Shown here: positions 60,010 to 64,000 of the stretch, piece by piece | How positions within the stretch are numbered: position 1 is the first letter of the stretch | How the letters are laid out: each line of letters starts with the position of its first letter | Assembly: GCA_963575745.1 (NCBI GenBank) | Contig: CAUYUJ010011148.1 | Location: forward strand, 276,952-340,951 | DNA from: Prorocentrum cordatum | Taxonomy: Eukaryota; Sar; Dinophyceae; Prorocentrales; Prorocentraceae | DNA: 64,000 nucleotides | Reading direction: 5' to 3' | The notes under the pieces: generated by a model | Database searches by the model: none | Told to the model about the DNA's origin: nothing | The model's input: only the letters and a program-made list of their open reading frames with translations | Translations under genes and position numbers: made by a program

Positions 60010-60560
60010 CCCCTCGAAGCCAATCTTAAGACCTCATGGGTCCTTGTCGAGCCTCGGGCATCTTGAAGTGCCTGGTAGACCGTCTTGGGGGGAACATCGA
60101 GGGCGCCTCTGAGGCGCAGCGCAATCTAGAATAATAAAAAACATACACGTTCGGACCCCCCCGCGAAACTCCGACTGTTGAGGTTCACGTGCCCATCGGT
60201 CGGAAGAAACGAATGAAAACATGAAGTGGGAAGGCGTTGCAATCTCACCAGCCCTCTGGGCGTAGGTGGTTGAACAAGTTACGTGCAAACTTCTTCCTGG
60301 CCCTGGTCGGCGAAGGGGTTTACCATTGTTCCCTATTAATGCACACCCCCTCCCCATCCGGCCAGCGACCAACCCGGAACCATGCGGACCCCATGCGGGC
60401 CACCCCCCATGCGGGCCACCCCCCCCACCCTCTGCCTCTACAAGTGGAGCATGCGCGGCCAACCCGATGTGGCCGCCCCCTCACCATCCCTATCAACAAA
60501 CAAGACAAAATACAATTTGGGGCAAAGTCTGGAGTCATGTCCGTGAGGCCCGCGAGTACT
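60010..60560. other. unassigned sequence
   Basis: Moderate GC. CATGCGGGCCACCCCCC is repeated at about 60,390-60,425. No gene was recognised. Confidence 0.4.
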
Positions 60561-60564
60561 TTGC

Positions 60565-60850
60565 ATTGTTTTTGATGGGGACGGCGGGGTTGTCAGCATG
60601 TGTCCCTGCTGCGCGCAGGACTACCATCACTGACAAACCAAAAAATACACCTCGCGGCTCAATCTGGATCATGCGCGCCACCCCGCGATCACTGTCAAGT
60701 GGTTTTTGACAGGGACGGCGGGGGTCATGGCGTGAAGCCTGCTGTGCGCAGGCCCACCAGACACAATGATGAGCCGTGGTTTTCGACAAGGGTGGTGGGG
60801 TGCGACATGTTTCCCGATGTGTGCTGTCACGTGCGCAGGCGCGCCTGACG
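60565..60850 (+). repeat. degenerate tandem repeat, three copies
   Basis: Units near 60,567, 60,702 and 60,778 begin GTTTTTGATGGGGACGGCGG, GTTTTTGACAGGGACGGCGG and GTTTTCGACAAGGGTGGTGG. Each then carries a GC(T/G)GTGCGCAGG block. Confidence 0.6.
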
Positions 60851-61204
60851 CACTCTGCGCGCCCCGAACGTGGCGCACCTGACGCGGCTGGAGTGTGCGG
60901 AACACCTGGCGCACTCGGAGCACGTGGCGCATTTGGCGCGCCAGGCGTGCCTGGCACGCTCGGGCCCCAGGGGTGCCTGGCGCGCGTGGCGTACCTCGCC
61001 CAAGCGTCGCGCACCCGGGGTCGGCTTTGGTTCCCATTATTTGCCCATTCAAAGACGACCGCTGAACATGCTCAGGTTCTCGGGTGTTACTTCCGTGTTG
61101 GGCGGGCGGGTGGGAGTGAGCTAGACGGCTTGCGGGCGGGTGGGTAGCTTGACCCCTCCCTCTACCCCCCCCTTGGGCCTGGGAGGGGGCGGGGGGGGCG
61201 CGAC

Positions 61205-61400
61205 CCGCGGGAGCATCCAAGATGGCCCAAGATGGCTCTAAGAGGGCCCCAGAGAACCCAAGGCCTCCAAGATGGTCCAAAATACTGCAAGATGGCTCAA
61301 GAGAGTCTCCGGCATGCGTCCAAGATGCCCCAAGGCATCCCAAAGACGGTTCCAAGTGCCCTTCGAACCGCACAATGAAGCCTCCAAGAAGCCCAAACCG
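61205..61400 (+). repeat. degenerate CCAAGATGGC array
   Basis: Variants of CCAAGATGGC and CCAAGGC in irregular steps, like 6.1-6.6 kb. Confidence 0.6.
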
Positions 61401-61469
61401 TTCAGAAACCGAAGGAACATCAATGTGTTTGGCCATCTCGACTTTTCGCTTCCGACCAGCTTCTGGAAC

Positions 61470-62005
61470 ATAAGCCACCTTCGCGGCGACGGCCGACCGC
61501 GATGCCACCCAAGAGAAGGAGGACGACACCCAAGCTACGTTGGGTGAGGCCGCGACCGCGCGCCTCCAGCAGCCGCGCCAGCCCGTCGCGTCAAACGACG
61601 CAGGCGGCTGATCCCACCCCGCGGCCAGGCGGCAGAGAGGAAACCTCTCGGCCGTGATGTTAGAGCAGGAGGAGAGGAGCACATCGACGCACCACCGCGC
61701 GGCACGCCAGCATGCCCGCGCGGGGGCCTGACCCGCCAGCGTTGCGGCGGCGCGCGGCGGGTGGACACGCGGGCGCCCGCCATCGCGCGGGGCGCCGACG
61801 GCAGGGCACTACCGCCTGCGGCGTCGACTTATGACTTGCAATAACAAGTTACTACTGCCCCATAAGTCACCTTCGCGGCGACGTTCGACCGCGATGCCAC
61901 CCGAGAGAAGGAGGACGGCACCCAAGCCACGTTGGGCGAGGCCGCGGCCGCGCGCATCCAGCTGCCACGCCAGCCCGTCGCGTCAACCGACGCTGGCGGC
62001 TGACG
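61470..62005 (+). repeat. duplicated exon-like segment (61,470-61,612 and 61,860-62,006)
   Basis: Two direct copies of about 145 bases match closely: CACCTTCGCGGCGACG, GACCGCGATGCCACCC, GAGAAGGAGGAC, GCCCGTCGCGTCAA, GGCGGCTGA. One plus frame is preserved in both and ends at the same TGA: TFAATADRDATQEKEDD..ATLGEAATARLQQPRQPVAS and TFAATFDRDATREKEDG..ATLGEAAAARIQLPRQPVAS. Both frames open just after a TAAG. It may be a tandemly duplicated 3' exon. The protein is unknown. Confidence 0.5.
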
Positions 62006-62246
62006 CGCCAGGGCGCAGGCCGAAGCACACGGGTTACCAAACCCACTGCCGCGGGCCCAGGGGTCGAGGGCGAGCGCTGCCCCAGCGGGCTTACGGCGCC
62101 CACAGGCCCGCTGCCACCCACTGGCAGGCAGAGACGCGGCCGCAGACCCGCAACCCGTGAGAGACAAGCGACGGACAAGACAACAGTGAACGAGCGCGCG
62201 ATGGCTTGTCGCAATCGCGGCAGCAGCAAACGTGCGCGCACTAGCG

Positions 62247-63325
62247 TCACTGGACGCCGGGAGCCACGGCCTCCCCACGTTCGTCGTCGTCGCTGGACGA
62301 TGCGCCGAAGTGCGCCTCAGCCACGGCTTGGCGCTCCATCTTCTCAATATCAAGGTAACGCATCCAAGCTGGCATCTGCCCGTCACCCGCCTTCCATATG
62401 TCGATTACACGACCGCCGAACTCTACAATGTCTTGTGCATGGCCCCGACGGGGTGGGCGGGCGCCAGGCGTCTGCGTCGCCCAATGCCACGTGGCGCAGT
62501 GCCACCCGCAATGCGCGGCGCACGCTGGCGGCGCACAAGCCGGCCCACGGTGCGTCGCCGCCAGGGCGAGAGTTAAGCCGAGCGCCGAGGGCGTGCACAG
62601 GGCATGCGGCGCGCGAGCGCTTGCACCAGCACTTGCGAACGATCGTGGTAGTCTCTCGCGATTCTTCTGCCTGGTGAAAAATAAAACTGCAGCTTCTTCG
62701 TCAATGGAAAGCCCGGCGCGCAACTGCGATGCGCCTTGATGCGAGGCTGCGCGGTGGATGACCAGCGCCTCGGACGGGGGCCGGGGCAGAAACGCGCATA
62801 CGGTCGCGAAAAGGAAGCCCAGACCGCCGTCTTTTGGTAACGCACCTGGGCTTTCCAGTAACAGCTCCAGCAATGTCATGCGAATCGCCATCCGCGGCCG
62901 CGCCGACCAACCCGAGCGATTCTCTATGGCCAACTTGGCCCCCGACAAAGACGCGCGCGCCAACGCCGCGTCAGAAACGCGCGCAACGTGGGAAGATGCG
63001 AAAGGTAATTGCAGAACCTCGCGCGACACCTGAACGTCGTCGACCACAGCAGCAGACTGTCGACCGACGGCGGGAGCCCCGCGCCCTTGCGTCGCAGAAC
63101 ATCACGCGCAAACTTCACCCAACACTCAAAGCCGCTGCGCACTTGAGGCAGCGGGCGTGGGCACGACCCGAGCAGGGCGCCGTCGCGGGCCACCCTTGCC
63201 CACGCCTGCCCTGCCTCGGGCGAGGTAATGGCTTCAGCCGCTCTCGCGATTTCGCAGCGCGGATCGCCCATCTGACGCTCGACGCCGGCCATCGCCCCAC
63301 GTATCGCACGGCGCACCACTGCCAC
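62247..63325 (-). pseudogene. tyrosine recombinase (integrase-like), frameshifted
   Basis: Minus-strand pieces in alternating frames rebuild the order of a tyrosine recombinase. Core-binding part, about 63,140-63,010: VRSGFECWVKFARDVLRRKG, LPPSVDSLLLWSTTFR, FCNYLSHL. Catalytic part from about 62,960: RPRMAIRMTLLELLLE, CAFLPRPPSEAL (Arg I block, near 62,780), AVLFFTRQKNRERLPR (Lys). Then, in another frame, VRKCWCKRSRAACPVHALG (near 62,630) and CAASVRRALRVALRHVA. Then back in the first frame, RRGHAQDIVEF (Arg II, near 62,440), VIDIWKAGDGQMPAWMRYLD with the candidate nucleophile Tyr at 62,355-62,357, and an acidic end. The His of the His-x-x-Arg box is not visible. From memory this wording matches tyrosine recombinases scattered in dinoflagellate genomes, perhaps from Crypton- or DIRS-like elements. 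At least two frameshifts make it non-functional as written. Confidence 0.65.
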
Positions 63326-64000
63326 AAAATCCGTCGCCGAGCTGCGGCTAGCCGTCGGATAGCCCTCCGCCCCGCGGGCGGCGGGCCTGATGGTGGCACC
63401 GAGCTAGGGAATCCCTGCGCGCGCGGCCACGCCGCCTGGGCGTCGCATCACCGCCGCAAAGACGACGCGGTCTGCGACGAACCGCGCGAGGTGCCCATAT
63501 CTTCACGCTCAATGATTCAGAACTTGATGAGACCGAACAGTCAGAGCCCGCCCGTGACACGCGTGCCCGCGCTGGCTTGCCTCCGGCTGCCCCGGCGCCC
63601 ACGATGCGCCCTTGCGATGCGGGGCGGCACGCGCGCGCGATCCGCGCGCCCGCGACGCTCGCCTCGAGGCGACCGCGCAAACAGCTCTCGCATTGCTGCC
63701 GCTGCAGTGGCGGAGAGGCCGTCACGACTTTGAAAATCATCGAACTGCGCACTCTCGAGGTGCCGCAGCGCACAGACAAATACAGATCGCGCCAATGTCC
63801 ACACGCGGCACATTGCGCAAAACACTGCACAGCTAAGCACCGAGCTCGTCGCGAGACATAGTTAAACGCACTTGCTCGCTAGAGTTGTGCGAACTGCGCT
63901 TTTGCCGGATCTCGCGCGGCGCCTGGTGGCGCGCGCCTCTAGCAACGCTGTCGCGGCCTCGCGCTGCGACCGACCCGCAGCGAACACGCGCTGCGAGCGC
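63326..64000. other. unassigned GC-rich sequence
   Basis: It may contain the N-terminal part of the recombinase element, but the frames here are Arg/Ala-rich and none could be tied to the family. The window ends without a recognised element boundary. Confidence 0.35.

Noticed and set aside
61287-61302. AAGATGGCTCAAGAG as a second spliced-leader relic
   Set aside because: Only GGCTCAAG matches; the ATTTT block is absent and the sequence is a unit of the CCAAGATGGC array.

Overview
The window looks like nuclear DNA of a dinoflagellate; the species cannot be fixed from the sequence. The evidence is a decayed trans-spliced leader fused to an open frame (59,988-60,009), a non-LTR retrotransposon with endonuclease, reverse transcriptase and RNase H, decayed open frames whose wording matches protein families I know from dinoflagellate genomes (a tyrosine recombinase, and a domain beginning LHLFSG), very GC-rich stretches, huge (CCT/GGA)n tracts, and a high density of short inverted-repeat elements. 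No rRNA, tRNA, CRISPR array or bacterial operon was recognised. Most long open frames are artefacts of stop-free microsatellites or GC-rich DNA, so true coding content is low.

Layout. 1-9.4 kb: microsatellites ((CCT)n, a 12-bp ATGCGGATCCCT array, (TATG)n), degenerate CCAAGAGGGCC arrays and the first MITE-like repeats. 9.4-16 kb: GGA/CCT/CAT tracts, three MITE-like copies, a duplicated 200-bp segment and weak minus-strand coding traces. 16-25 kb: GAC repeats, GCATCGGCGAT palindrome arrays, a 0.5-kb TTACA array, a fold-back element and a palindromic element with a 5-bp target duplication. 25.7-29.1 kb: five long tandem units. 29-32.6 kb: GGA and GGGA tracts and more inverted-repeat elements. 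32.6-40.9 kb: a nearly complete LINE on the minus strand, lying inside the GGA core of a fold-back element. 41-48 kb: the densest MITE cluster, with nested insertions whose target duplications can be read. 49-54.8 kb: a LINE RNase H relic, an 86-bp tandem array, an interrupted hairpin repeat and a decayed LHLFSG-domain frame. 55-58.7 kb: a truncated exon-like frame running into a 90-bp minisatellite, then GTTGCCGCC repeats. 59.2-60.0 kb: a probable spliced-leader-tagged retrogene. 61.4-63.3 kb: a duplicated exon-like segment and a frameshifted tyrosine recombinase.

Repeat families are named here only for cross-reference. G: 8 copies, 8-bp target duplications. T: 6 copies, 5-bp. P: 6 copies, 9-11-bp. 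F: 4 copies, fold-back with triplet-repeat cores, 5-bp in two copies. H: 2 copies, 5-bp. V: 1 copy, 5-bp. Also M, K, W, S, Q and Y (2-4 copies each) and N (1 copy, 10-bp). The most interesting signal is that four families unrelated in their interiors (T, F, H, V) share 5-bp target duplications and ends of the form T(A/G)..GGGG, which suggests one uncharacterised transposase moving all of them. All identities and alignments were judged by eye.
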